Of a stretch of DNA of 64,000 bases, positions 49,724 to 58,469 are shown one piece after another. The stretch is from Streptomyces sp. SID12501 (GTDB lineage Bacteria > Actinomycetota > Actinomycetes > Streptomycetales > Streptomycetaceae). The DNA lies in assembly GCF_010550245.1 (NCBI RefSeq), contig NZ_JAAGLU010000043.1:21111-85110 (forward strand), in the 5' to 3' direction. The position numbers and the translations under genes are program-made. Each line of letters starts with the position of its first letter. Within the stretch, counting starts at the first letter, position 1. The notes under the pieces are model-generated. The model was not told the origin of the DNA and did not search any database. It saw nothing but the letters and a program-made list of their open reading frames with translations.

Positions 49724-51451
49724 TCAGCCCAGCGTGCCCGCCAGTTTCTTGAACGCGGTCCAGGACAGGGGTGGCTGGGCCCGGGGATCCCACAGTTTCT
49801 GCACGGTCGCCCGCAGCGGCAGCCGTATTCCGGCGGCCACCTGGTTCTGGGTCTGCGATCCGGCGAGGTCGCACCAGACGGCGAAGACCCCGCCGAGGAT
49901 CTGCCCGTCGTACGACGCGGAGACGGCCGTACTGCCGCGCAGCACCCGGGGGGTCCACTGCTTGTAGATCCGCTCGCCGGTCGGATAGACGAAGGTGTTC
50001 GGCTGCCCGAGCACGTAGTAGAGGTACTCGTCGTTGTAGTTGACGACCTTGCGGCCCGCGCTCAGGTAGGCGGTCGGCTGCCGGGCGCCGATCTCCTTGC
50101 CGGTCCAGTAGGCGACCTGGATGTCCTTGCCCGGCTGGACCGAGCTCGACTTGTAGAAGCCGTCGTTCCAGGCGCGCACGTTCGTCCGGTTGTGGGCGCG
50201 GACGGTCGCGGCGCGGTCGTTGAGCCAGCCCGTCGCCAGGTCGGAGACGCCGGCGCCGGGCCCGTACTTCTCGGTGGCCGCGGCGGCGAGCTGAGGGTAG
50301 GAGGCAGCCGGGTCGGACACGGCCAGGGCCCGGTACTCGTCGCCGCCCAGGTGCCAGGACGCGCCCGGGAAGAGGTCAGCGTACTCGCCCAGCAGGTCGT
50401 CGACGATCTTCGCGGCCCCGGGCTCGGAGATGTCGATCGCCCCGCGTGCCGCCGTGCCCTGCGCGTTCTTCAGCTGGAGGTCGGGGTGGGCGGCGAGGAC
50501 AGCGCCCAGGTGGCCCGGGGAGTCGATCTCGGGCACGACGGTGATGTGACGGCTCGCGGCGAGGGCGAGGATGCGGCGGACCTCGGCCTTGGTGAGGTGG
50601 TTCTGGGACACGACCTCCGGGTGCGTGTCCGAGGCGATCCGGAAGCCCTGGTCGTCGGAGAAGTGCAGGCCCAGCTCGTTGAACTTGAGGTCGCCCAGCT
50701 CACGGACGCGGGCCTCGATCCAGGCCGCCGTGAAGTGCTTGCGGGCGATGTCCAGCATCAGCCCGCGCTGCGCCTTGGCCGGCCGGTCGCGCACGACACC
50801 CTCGGAGGCGGTGCTCCCGCCGGTCACCTCCTGCTTGAGGGTGCGGGTGCCGTAGAAGACGCCGGCTTCGGCGGGGGCGGCCACGGTGACACGGCCGCTC
50901 TTGACGGTGAGGGTGTAGGACTCGGGGCCCTTCGCCGCCTGCGCCGGGTCCAGCTTCAGCTGGACGTCCCCGGCTCGGGGGGCGGCCGTCCCGCCGTACG
51001 TCATCCGCAGCTCGCCGGCGAGCAGCTTCCCCTCGTCGGCGAGGCCGGCGGCGGTGACGACCACCCGGGACGCCGAGGCGGGCCGCCAGCCCGGCCCCCG
51101 GGCGGGTACGTGCTCGCGTACGGCGGGGATGGTGCGGGGAGTCTTGGAGAGGGGGTAGACCCGGGCGGGAGACGGGGAGGGGGAGGCAGGGGCGCGGGAC
51201 GCCGTGGCCGCGGAGCTGTCCGTCCCGGCCGTGTCCGAGGAGCGCGCCACGCCGGTCGACGCGATGTCGCTGCCGGAGTCGGTGCTGGTGCTGGTGCCCG
51301 TGTTTCCGACCGGCCAGAGGACGACGGTCACCCCGACCGCACCGGCCGCGACGAGAACACCGGCCCCGAGAAGCAACCCGGACCCCTGTCCGTACGTCTT
51401 CCCGATCAGACCCCGTTTCCGCTCAGGAGCCCGGCGCCTCCGCCCGGTCAC
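49724..51451 (-). CDS. Family 20 beta-N-acetylhexosaminidase (membrane-anchored or secreted)
   Basis: 575 residues. The basic N-terminus is followed by one membrane segment (about 25-48, LLLGAGVLVAAGAVGVTVVLW) and a Ser/Thr-rich linker. Then come the GH20b domain (VVVTAAGLADEGKLLAGELRMTYGG) and the GH20 catalytic barrel: RGLMLDIARKHFTAAWIE, LHFSDDQGFRI, VVPEIDSPGHLGAVLAAHP, and the catalytic Asp-Glu pair in WHLGGDEY. It removes terminal GlcNAc/GalNAc, probably from chitin fragments or muropeptides, outside the membrane. Confidence 0.9.
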   Translation of the reverse strand: MTGRRRRAPERKRGLIGKTYGQGSGLLLGAGVLVAAGAVGVTVVLWPVGNTGTSTSTDSGSDIASTGVARSSDTAGTDSSAATASRAPASPSPSPARVYPLSKTPRTIPAVREHVPARGPGWRPASASRVVVTAAGLADEGKLLAGELRMTYGGTAAPRAGDVQLKLDPAQAAKGPESYTLTVKSGRVTVAAPAEAGVFYGTRTLKQEVTGGSTASEGVVRDRPAKAQRGLMLDIARKHFTAAWIEARVRELGDLKFNELGLHFSDDQGFRIASDTHPEVVSQNHLTKAEVRRILALAASRHITVVPEIDSPGHLGAVLAAHPDLQLKNAQGTAARGAIDISEPGAAKIVDDLLGEYADLFPGASWHLGGDEYRALAVSDPAASYPQLAAAATEKYGPGAGVSDLATGWLNDRAATVRAHNRTNVRAWNDGFYKSSSVQPGKDIQVAYWTGKEIGARQPTAYLSAGRKVVNYNDEYLYYVLGQPNTFVYPTGERIYKQWTPRVLRGSTAVSASYDGQILGGVFAVWCDLAGSQTQNQVAAGIRLPLRATVQKLWDPRAQPPLSWTAFKKLAGTLG

Positions 51452-51736
51452 CGGGTCCCACCTGCCAGAGCCTCACGTATCGCCCGCATGCCACGCACCT
51501 CCTGGTTCGCCTCCACCTCTGAACCTACGGCCCCACCCCAACGAAAGCGTCCACCGTACGTTCCGAAACTCTCCCGTTCGGGTGAAATTCAGACCTCCGT
51601 CGGACAGCTCCTGACCACTCTCGATAATGTGAGCGGCGCCTCTCCACTCTCCAGGCGCATCTCACACACCGACTCAGACCTCCGAGGACTCACGCTGTCC
51701 GCGCACCGTCTTCCCCAGTTCTCCGGCCCGCTCGCC

Positions 51737-52321
51737 ATGCCGGCACAGACGCGCACCGAGTCCCCCTCTCCTACGGCGCTGAGCCTGGCACGGTTCAACA
51801 CCGAGCCCGCCGAGGACATCGAGCGCGTGCTCCTCACCTGCCTGCGCAGCCTCCGCTGGGCCCGCCGTCTCGCCGACCACCGTCCCTACCCTGACCTGGA
51901 CTCCCTGCTCGCGGCAGCGGACGAGGCGGCGTACGACCTGACCCCGGGCGATCTGTCGGAGGCGCTGGCCGCCGAGTCGCTGCCCGCTCTGCCGGACGAG
52001 GTGTACGCGGCGGCCCACACGGCCCTGGGGGCCGCGCATGCGGCGTACGAGGCCAGGTTCGGGCATGTCTTCGTCATCTGCCTGGACGGCACGCCTCCGA
52101 CGGAGGTCCTGAACACGATCCTGACCGCCATCCGGTCACGTCTGACCAACGATCCGGAGGAAGAGCGGGTTGTGGCGGCGGAAGAACTCCGGCGCCTGGC
52201 AAGAGAACGGTTGGTGGGCATGCTCAGGGGCGCGGGGCTGCAACATATTGCGGCTCCGCCGCGATGGGGGTCCCCCCGCTCGAGCGAAGCCGAGAGTGGG
52301 GGAGCGACCAGCCACATCTGA
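51737..52321 (+). CDS. OHCU decarboxylase (ureide pathway)
   Basis: 194 residues from ATG 51737 (the frame is open upstream). The domain begins LARFNTEPAEDIERVLLTCL and includes RWARRLADHRPYPDLDSLLAAADEAAYDLTPGD, HTALGAAHAAYEARFGHVFVICLDG and ILTAIRSRLTNDPEEERVVAAEELRRLARERLV. The family decarboxylates 2-oxo-4-hydroxy-4-carboxy-5-ureidoimidazoline to allantoin in urate catabolism. The last about 30 residues are encoded by an intergenic palindromic repeat (52226-52313), so the natural C-terminus has probably been replaced. Confidence 0.83.
   Translation: MPAQTRTESPSPTALSLARFNTEPAEDIERVLLTCLRSLRWARRLADHRPYPDLDSLLAAADEAAYDLTPGDLSEALAAESLPALPDEVYAAAHTALGAAHAAYEARFGHVFVICLDGTPPTEVLNTILTAIRSRLTNDPEEERVVAAEELRRLARERLVGMLRGAGLQHIAAPPRWGSPRSSEAESGGATSHI
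52226..52313. repeat. Streptomyces palindromic repeat (copy 2), within the OHCU gene end
   Basis: It begins AGGGGCGCGGGGCTG, contains GCGGCTCCGCCGC and a long hairpin (CCCCCCGCTCGAGCG with GAGAGTGGGGGAG), and ends GCGACCAGCC. The flanking parts are the inverse of the copy at 9262-9315. Confidence 0.7.
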
Positions 52322-52532
52322 CCGGTCACCCGGCAGACAAACCGCAAACACCTCCCCCAGTAGCCGCACGCAATAGCCCGTACGAAGCCTGTTTGATCAC
52401 ATCGGTAGGCCCGCTGTAAGCGTTCCGACAACACGTCGCTACGATGGCGAGGGCCGGTGGACCGTACCCGGCCGGGCCCGTCCGACAACCGAAGCCGGCG
52501 CGGCCCCGATCCCCGCTCCCGGAGGGTTTTCC

Positions 52533-52913
52533 GTGCCGGCTGGAACGCTGTACCGCGGCCGGGAAGGAATGTGGTCCTGGGTGGCTCATCGAGTCACCGG
52601 CGTCCTCATCTTCTTCTTCCTGTTCGTACACGTCCTGGACACCGCTCTCGTCCGTGTCTCTCCCGAGGCCTACGACAAGGTTGTGGCCACGTACAAGACG
52701 CCGATCGTCGCCGTGCTGGAGTACGGCCTCGTCGCCGCCATCCTCTTCCACGCACTGAACGGCCTCCGCGTCATCGCCGTCGACTTCTGGTCGAAGGGCC
52801 CGCGCTACCAGAAGCAGATGCTGTGGACCGTCGTCGGCCTGTGGGTCGTGCTGATGATCGGGGCGGTCTACCCCGTCCTCGGTCACGCCGCTCGTGAACT
52901 GTTCGGGAGCTGA
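52533..52913 (+). CDS. sdhC: Succinate dehydrogenase cytochrome b subunit (SdhC)
   Basis: 126 residues, GTG 52533. It has three membrane segments: VAHRVTGVLIFFFLFVHVLDTAL, IVAVLEYGLVAAILFHALNGLRVIAVDFW and WTVVGLWVVLMIGAVYPVLGHAA. Conserved His residues in FFFLFVHVLD and ILFHALNGLR are likely haem ligands. It anchors complex II. It is the first gene of sdhCDAB, 6 bases before sdhD. The 211 bases upstream contain no clear operator. Confidence 0.92.
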   Translation: MPAGTLYRGREGMWSWVAHRVTGVLIFFFLFVHVLDTALVRVSPEAYDKVVATYKTPIVAVLEYGLVAAILFHALNGLRVIAVDFWSKGPRYQKQMLWTVVGLWVVLMIGAVYPVLGHAARELFGS

Positions 52914-52918
52914 CGCAC

Positions 52919-53410
52919 ATGGCGACGACTGAATCCACCGCCTCGGGCATCGGCCCCGTCGAGGGCGCGGGCACGTTCGCGGGGTACGACGCCGACAACC
53001 CGGCTCCCCTGATCGAGGCCCCGCGCAAGCGTACGAAGAAGACCCCCAAGTCCACCCGGGGCAACTTCGAGATGTACGGCTGGCTGTTCATGCGGCTGTC
53101 CGGCATCGTGCTGGTCGTGCTGGTCCTGGGCCACCTCCTCATCCAGCTCGTGCTGGACGGCGGTGTCTCCAAGATCGGCTTCGCCTTCGTGGCCGGCCGC
53201 TGGGCCTCGCCGTTCTGGCAGGTCTGGGACCTGCTGATGCTGTGGCTGGCGATGCTGCACGGCGCCAACGGCCTGCGCACCGTCATCAACGACTACGCGG
53301 AGCGCGCGAACACCCGACTGTGGCTCAAGGGCCTGCTCTACACCGCCACGGTGTTCACGATCCTGCTGGGCACGCTGGTGATCTTCACCTTCGACCCGAA
53401 CATCCGCTAG
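52919..53410 (+). CDS. sdhD: Succinate dehydrogenase hydrophobic anchor (SdhD)
   Basis: 163 residues with a hydrophilic, basic N-terminus (about 55 residues, RKRTKKTPKSTRG) followed by three membrane segments. The first is GWLFMRLSGIVLVVLVLGHLLIQLVLDGG, then LLMLWLAMLHGANGLRTVINDYAERAN and YTATVFTILLGTLVIFTF. The His in GHLLIQ and AMLHGANG complete the haem/quinone site with SdhC. Confidence 0.92.
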   Translation: MATTESTASGIGPVEGAGTFAGYDADNPAPLIEAPRKRTKKTPKSTRGNFEMYGWLFMRLSGIVLVVLVLGHLLIQLVLDGGVSKIGFAFVAGRWASPFWQVWDLLMLWLAMLHGANGLRTVINDYAERANTRLWLKGLLYTATVFTILLGTLVIFTFDPNIR

Positions 53411-53441
53411 GCCACGGTGCTGAGGGACTGAGGAAATCCTG

Positions 53442-55196
53442 ATGAAGATCCACAAGTACGACACCGTCATCGTCGGCGCGGGCGGCGCCGGCATGCGCGC
53501 CGCGATCGAGTCGACGAAGCGCAGCCGTACCGCCGTACTGACGAAGCTCTACCCGACCAGGTCCCACACGGGCGCCGCGCAGGGCGGTATGGCCGCCGCG
53601 CTCGCCAACGTGGAAGAGGACAACTGGGAGTGGCACACCTTCGACACGATCAAGGGCGGTGACTACCTGGTCGACCAGGACGCCGCCGAGATCCTGGCGA
53701 AGGAGGCCATCGACTCGGTCCTCGACCTGGAGAAGATGGGCCTGCCGTTCAACCGCACGCCCGACGGCACGATCGACCAGCGCCGCTTCGGCGGACACTC
53801 CCGTAACCACGGTGAGGCGCCGGTCCGCCGGTCCTGCTACGCGGCCGACCGTACCGGCCACATGATCCTCCAGACGCTGTACCAGAACTGCGTGAAGGAG
53901 GGCGTGGAGTTCTTCAACGAGTTCTACGTCCTCGACCAGCTGATCGTCGAGGTCGACGGTGTGAAGCGGTCGGCCGGCGTCATCGCCTACGAACTCGCCA
54001 CCGGTGAGATCCACGTCTTCCAGGCGAAGGCCGTGATCTACGCGTCCGGCGGCTGCGGCAAGTTCTTCAAGGTGACGTCGAACGCGCACACGCTGACGGG
54101 TGACGGCCAGGCGGCGGTCTACCGTCGCGGGCTGCCGCTGGAGGACATGGAGTTCTTCCAGTTCCACCCGACCGGCATCTGGCGCATGGGCATCCTGCTG
54201 ACGGAGGGCGCCCGCGGTGAGGGCGGCATCCTCCGCAACAAGGACGGCGAGCGCTTCATGGAGAAGTACGCGCCGGTGATGAAGGACCTGGCGTCGCGTG
54301 ACGTCGTGTCCCGGTCCATCTACACGGAGATCCGTGAGGGCCGTGGCTGCGGTCCCGAGGGCGACCACGTCTACCTCGACCTCACCCACCTCCCGCCGGA
54401 GCAGCTGGACGCCAAGCTGCCCGACATCACCGAGTTCGCGCGCACCTACCTCGGTATCGAGCCGTACACGGACCCGATCCCGATCCAGCCCACCGCGCAC
54501 TACGCGATGGGCGGCATCCCGACGAACGTCGAGGGTGAGGTGCTCCGCGACAACACGACGGTGGTGCCCGGCCTGTACGCGGCCGGCGAGGTCGCGTGTG
54601 TGTCGGTGCACGGCGCCAACCGCCTCGGCACCAACAGCCTCCTGGACATCAACGTGTTCGGGAAGCGGGCCGGTATCGCGGCGGCGGAGTACAGCCAGAA
54701 GGCCGACTTCGTCGAACTCCCCGAGAACCCGGCGGAGTTGGTGATCTCCCAGGTGGAGCACCTGCGCGAGTCCACGGGCACGGAGCGGGTCGCCGCACTG
54801 CGCCTGGAGCTCCAGGAGACCATGGACGCGAACGTCATGGTGTTCCGTACGGAGCAGACGATCAAGACGGCGGTGGAGAAGATCGCGGAACTCCGCGAGC
54901 GCTACCGGAACGTCTCGATCCAGGACAAGGGCAAGCGGTTCAACACCGACCTCCTGGAGGCCATCGAGCTGGGCAACCTGCTCGACCTGGCCGAGGTCAT
55001 GGCGGTCTCCGCGCTGGCCCGCAAGGAGTCGCGCGGCGGTCACTACCGCGAGGACTACCCGACCCGCGACGACGTCAACTTCATGCGCCACACCATGGCG
55101 TACCGCGAGGTGGGCGACGACGGCACCGAGTCCATCCGTCTCGACTACAAGCCGGTCGTCCAGACCCGCTACCAGCCGATGGAGCGTAAGTACTGA
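53442..55196 (+). CDS. sdhA: Succinate dehydrogenase flavoprotein subunit (SdhA)
   Basis: 584 residues. FAD fold DTVIVGAGGAGMRAAIES; the covalent-FAD His is in TRSHTGAAQGGMAAAL. Substrate-binding and catalytic parts are MEFFQFHPTGIWRMGILLTEGARGEGG and HGANRLGTNSLLDINVFGKRAG. The C-terminal helical and capping regions end with FMRHTMAYREVG. It oxidises succinate to fumarate. Its stop overlaps the sdhB ATG (TGATG). Ribosome site GAGGAAATCCTG. Confidence 0.96.
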   Translation: MKIHKYDTVIVGAGGAGMRAAIESTKRSRTAVLTKLYPTRSHTGAAQGGMAAALANVEEDNWEWHTFDTIKGGDYLVDQDAAEILAKEAIDSVLDLEKMGLPFNRTPDGTIDQRRFGGHSRNHGEAPVRRSCYAADRTGHMILQTLYQNCVKEGVEFFNEFYVLDQLIVEVDGVKRSAGVIAYELATGEIHVFQAKAVIYASGGCGKFFKVTSNAHTLTGDGQAAVYRRGLPLEDMEFFQFHPTGIWRMGILLTEGARGEGGILRNKDGERFMEKYAPVMKDLASRDVVSRSIYTEIREGRGCGPEGDHVYLDLTHLPPEQLDAKLPDITEFARTYLGIEPYTDPIPIQPTAHYAMGGIPTNVEGEVLRDNTTVVPGLYAAGEVACVSVHGANRLGTNSLLDINVFGKRAGIAAAEYSQKADFVELPENPAELVISQVEHLRESTGTERVAALRLELQETMDANVMVFRTEQTIKTAVEKIAELRERYRNVSIQDKGKRFNTDLLEAIELGNLLDLAEVMAVSALARKESRGGHYREDYPTRDDVNFMRHTMAYREVGDDGTESIRLDYKPVVQTRYQPMERKY

Positions 55197-55975
55197 TGGC
55201 AACCCCTGTTCTGGACAAGGCGGACGCGGCCGGCGAGCCCGAGCCCGGCTTCGCCGACTCCCCGTACATCACGGTCACCTTCCGCATCCGCCGCTTCAAC
55301 CCGGAGCTGGCGGCCGAGGCGGTCTGGGAAGACTTCCAGCTGGAGATCGACCCGAAGGAGCGCGTCCTCGACGCCCTCCACAAGATCAAGTGGGACCAGG
55401 ACGGTTCGCTGACGTTCCGTCGCTCCTGCGCGCACGGCATCTGCGGCTCGGACGCCATGCGGATCAACGGCAAGAACCGCCTTGCCTGCAAGACCCTGAT
55501 CAAGGACATCAACCCCGTCAAGCCGATCACGGTCGAGCCCATCAAGGGCCTGACGGTCCTGAAGGACCTGATCGTCGACATGGACCCGTTCTTCCAGGCG
55601 TACCGCGACGTGATGCCCTTCCTCATCACGAAGGACACCAACGAGCCGACGCGCGAGCGCCTCCAGACGGCGGAGGACCGGGAACGGTTCGACGACACCA
55701 CGAAGTGCATCCTGTGCGCGGCGTGCACGTCCTCGTGCCCGGTGTTCTGGAACGACGGCCAGTACTTCGGCCCGGCCGCGATCGTCAACGCGCACCGCTT
55801 CATCTTCGACTCGCGTGACGAGGCGGGCGAGCAGCGCCTGGAGATCCTGAACGACCGGGACGGCGTCTGGCGCTGCCGGACCACGTTCAACTGCACGGAC
55901 GCGTGCCCGCGTGGCATCGAGGTCACGAAGGCGATCCAGGAAGTGAAGAGGGCGCTGATCACTCGGCGGTTCTGA
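55196..55975 (+). CDS. sdhB: Succinate dehydrogenase iron-sulfur subunit (SdhB)
   Basis: 259 residues. 2Fe-2S ligands in SCAHGICGSDAMRINGKNRLACKTL; 4Fe-4S and 3Fe-4S ligands in CILCAACTSSCPVFW and CRTTFNCTDACPRGIEV. It passes electrons from the flavoprotein to the quinone in the membrane anchors. It is coupled to sdhA and followed by a terminator. Confidence 0.96.
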   Translation: MATPVLDKADAAGEPEPGFADSPYITVTFRIRRFNPELAAEAVWEDFQLEIDPKERVLDALHKIKWDQDGSLTFRRSCAHGICGSDAMRINGKNRLACKTLIKDINPVKPITVEPIKGLTVLKDLIVDMDPFFQAYRDVMPFLITKDTNEPTRERLQTAEDRERFDDTTKCILCAACTSSCPVFWNDGQYFGPAAIVNAHRFIFDSRDEAGEQRLEILNDRDGVWRCRTTFNCTDACPRGIEVTKAIQEVKRALITRRF

Positions 55976-55991
55976 CCTTTCATTGCTCTCT

Positions 55992-56029
55992 GGTGGCCGT
56001 GCTTCTGTATCGACAGAGGCACGGCCACC
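55992..56029 (+). terminator. sdh operon terminator
   Basis: An 11-bp GC stem (55992-56002 with 56019-56029), extended by TTCTG/CAGAG, 16 bases after the sdhB stop. Confidence 0.85.
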
Positions 56030-56135
56030 GGGCATTTCGGCCTCGCGGTGACCGTGGCGATCGCGAGCCACGCACACCCTCAATACCCACCAGTACCACT
56101 AGGAACTTGGTCAACTCCCGTTACAGACTGGGCAC

Positions 56136-56948
56136 ATGACCATCCTGAGGAAATCGATCGCAGCACTGTCGGCCGCCGCAGCCACGTCGGCCACACTGCT
56201 CGCGATACCCCCCACTGCCTCGGCAACTCCCGCCCACGACACGGCACTTGGCCAACGTCCTTTCGTACGGGAGAACTTCGACCACCTTCCCATCGGCCCG
56301 GTCACCGCTGGCCGCGGCTGGACGACGGACACCTCCAACGGCACCCTGACCGTTGCCCCGAGCACGACCGGCAAGGGCCGAGAACTCCGCATCCGTACGC
56401 AGGGCAACGGCCGCGCCTTCGTCGTCTTCCCCAACCTCTCGGCGCCCGGCAACAGTTACTGGGCCCGCATGCGCCTACGCGTGGACGCGTTCCCCACGGC
56501 CCCCGACTGGGCCCACTGGACGATCGCGGAGGTCTCCGGCGCGGACTCCCCCACCCTCGTACGTCCGTTGGGCGGCCAGTACGCCCCCACGGACAAGGGC
56601 AACTTCTGGGGCGTCGGCTCCGACCTGGGCCCGACGGGCGACTGGACGTCGTGGAAGACGTCGGCACCGGCGGTCGCAGACCAATGGCAGTGCGTGGAGT
56701 TCCATCTCGACGCTGCGGACAGCCGGGTCACGGTGTATTTCGACGGGGTCGAGCAGTCGGACCTGACGGTCTCCACCCAGAGCCACGGCGGCGCCCAGGA
56801 CTCCGACTTCGCCTTCCCGACCTTCGACAAGCTGAAGCTGGGCTGGCAGCTGTACCAGGGCGACCCGACTCCGTCGTCGTACGAGATGCGGGTGGATGAC
56901 ATCGCGTTGAGTACGGAACGGGTCGGGGGTTGCGGGGGCAGGGGCTGA
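56136..56948 (+). CDS. Secreted jelly-roll protein (Cip1-like)
   Basis: 270 residues. Sec signal MTILRKSIAALSAAAATSATLLA ends at ASA|TP. The mature part opens FVRENFDHLPIGPVTAGRGWTTDT and has WARMRLRVDAFPTAPDWAHWTIAEVSG, VRPLGGQYAPTDKGNFWGVGSD, QCVEFHLDAADSRVTVYFDG and FDKLKLGWQLYQGDP. This looks like the jelly-roll core of fungal/actinobacterial Cip1-like polysaccharide-active proteins. The exact activity is unproven. Confidence 0.78.
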   Translation: MTILRKSIAALSAAAATSATLLAIPPTASATPAHDTALGQRPFVRENFDHLPIGPVTAGRGWTTDTSNGTLTVAPSTTGKGRELRIRTQGNGRAFVVFPNLSAPGNSYWARMRLRVDAFPTAPDWAHWTIAEVSGADSPTLVRPLGGQYAPTDKGNFWGVGSDLGPTGDWTSWKTSAPAVADQWQCVEFHLDAADSRVTVYFDGVEQSDLTVSTQSHGGAQDSDFAFPTFDKLKLGWQLYQGDPTPSSYEMRVDDIALSTERVGGCGGRG

Positions 56949-56963
56949 CGAGTCGGTCCGATG

Positions 56964-56994
56964 GTGGGCGGGGTGGCTCGGCCGCTCCGCCCAC
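56964..56994 (+). terminator. Terminator after the jelly-roll gene
   Basis: A perfect 8-bp GC stem (56964-56971 with 56987-56994), 16 bases after the stop. Confidence 0.6.
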
Positions 56995-57060
56995 AGGCGG
57001 AAACCCGATCCGATGGGCGGTCGTCAGCCTGGTGAAGCGGCAGCAGAAAGGGGCACGCCC

Positions 57061-57507
57061 ATGACCGCCTTCCACTCGTGGGACGAAGTCAAGGGAGAGG
57101 TCTTCGACACCGAGGACCTGGCAGTGATCGCCGTAGGAGCTCCACGTGCGGGGGTTCCTGGAAATCCGCCTCACTCGTCCGGTGGCCCCGTGGTCGAAGA
57201 CCTCACGTCACGCCTGCTCGCCGGACTGGTCCACACCGAGAACATCGAGGCTCTGCGCCAGGCCCTGCCCGAGGCTCTGCCGTGGAGCACCCTCCTGCCC
57301 GCCGAGGATGTCGACACACTCCTCGCGGAGCTGGTGGACACGGCACGCGAAGCGGTGGCCCTGGACAACCTCGCCCCCATCGCACTCCTGCTGACTCAGT
57401 GGCGGCACAGTGCCGAGATCTACGCGGACCCCACCCTGCTGGCCATACTCACCCGCGAACCAGAAGGAGACCTCGGCCCCGTAACCATGCCCGAGAGGCA
57501 CAAGTGA
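57061..57507 (+). CDS. Antitoxin-like protein of a toxin-antitoxin pair (possibly composite)
   Basis: 148 residues from ATG 57061 (frame open from 57013). Residues 1-29, MTAFHSWDEVKGEVFDTEDL, resemble the start of XRE-type antitoxins. After a Gly/Pro stretch the rest (VVEDLTSRLLAGLVHTENIEALRQALPEAL..LLTQWRHSAEIYADPTLLAILTREPEGDLGPV) is a helical protein often found directly before RelE/YoeB-like toxins. No intact HTH is visible. The stop overlaps the toxin GTG (GTGA). The mixed character suggests an internal deletion or fusion. Confidence 0.6.
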   Translation: MTAFHSWDEVKGEVFDTEDLAVIAVGAPRAGVPGNPPHSSGGPVVEDLTSRLLAGLVHTENIEALRQALPEALPWSTLLPAEDVDTLLAELVDTAREAVALDNLAPIALLLTQWRHSAEIYADPTLLAILTREPEGDLGPVTMPERHK

Positions 57508-58469
57508 GCCCCAAGCGCGGAGAGCGGGCCGCGCCGCCTCCGGTCGACAACGAGTACGACGTCCGCTTCGCCAACACCGAGGCCGCCACCGGCTGGGAGC
57601 ACCTCTCCCGCCACTCGGCCGGCAATCTACGCCGCGCCTTCGAGAGGATCTGTGCCAACCCACGGGCCCTTGACCACCCCGACCGACATCACCAGCTCAA
57701 GGGCAAGCTCGGGACCAGCACCTTCAAAGGCCACACCTTGGAACGCTGGCAGTACGAGGTGACCGAGGGCGGCCGTATCTGGTACCTCCTGGACGACGCC
57801 AACCGCACAGCTTGGATCACCTATGCGGGCACCGGACACCCGAAGGTCACGGACGGAGCAGCGCTTTCTTTCTCCGCCCGAGCCGCGTGGTCTCGTCATT
57901 GGGCGCTGTGCACGACGCAAGTCGTCGTGACGCGCTGCGACTGTCGCTCCGATCAAAACTGCTGCCCTGTGGCGTACAACCCCCCGGACTCCTCGCAGGT
58001 CTTATCTGCGCTTCCCGTACCGGCAGGCGACGTTACCGCTCTGCCCAGCGCAACCGGTTCCGGCAACCCGGACACCGCCGGCGCACTGCGTGGCCCGCCC
58101 CTACGGCCTCGTCCGGACGGTTGCGACCAGACCATCGCGGGCAGCCGCAAGGCCCCCGCACACCGCAGGAGACACATGTCCATACGCACAACCGGTCGCC
58201 TGGTCCTCGCGACGGCAACGTCCGTCGCGCTGGCCGGCGGGCTGCTCAGCCTGTCAGCAGGCCCCGTGACCGCGGCCACCCAGGCCAAGTACGCCGACGA
58301 CTACAACGGCGACGGCTACCGCGACTACGCGTTCGGGCACGGCGGCGACTCGGTCACCGTGAACGCCGCAGCGTCTGGTCCGGTCATGGGACGGCGCGGA
58401 GCGCCGGGGACGCTTCCCGGCGGAGCCGGGGTCTGCGGTGGGGTCAGGTCGGGCGCTGTTGTTGCTTGA
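57504..58469 (+). CDS. RelE/YoeB-like toxin whose reading frame runs on without a stop
   Basis: GTG 57504 overlaps the antitoxin stop. Residues 1-118 form the toxin: YDVRFANTEAATGWEHLSRHSAGNLRRAFERICANPRALD, HHQLKGKLGTSTFKGHTLERWQYEVTEGGRIWYLLDDANRTAWITYAGTGHPKVTD. In the family the chain normally stops right there. Here the next codon is GGA and the frame stays open for over 200 more codons, through the spacer, in phase with the FG-GAP gene start (58176), to a TAA/TGA inside the transposase region at 58469. Either a stop was lost, or the true end was changed by frameshift. Toxin activity is therefore doubtful. Confidence 0.6.
   Translation: MSPKRGERAAPPPVDNEYDVRFANTEAATGWEHLSRHSAGNLRRAFERICANPRALDHPDRHHQLKGKLGTSTFKGHTLERWQYEVTEGGRIWYLLDDANRTAWITYAGTGHPKVTDGAALSFSARAAWSRHWALCTTQVVVTRCDCRSDQNCCPVAYNPPDSSQVLSALPVPAGDVTALPSATGSGNPDTAGALRGPPLRPRPDGCDQTIAGSRKAPAHRRRHMSIRTTGRLVLATATSVALAGGLLSLSAGPVTAATQAKYADDYNGDGYRDYAFGHGGDSVTVNAAASGPVMGRRGAPGTLPGGAGVCGGVRSGAVVA

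Noticed and set aside
46138..49752. Very long plus-strand open frame (over 1200 codons) opposite the 46-49 kb genes
   Set aside because: It has Arg/Gly/His-rich antisense composition with no domain likeness. The minus-strand genes there show clear families (ECF sigma, DUF4328). High GC keeps antisense frames open.
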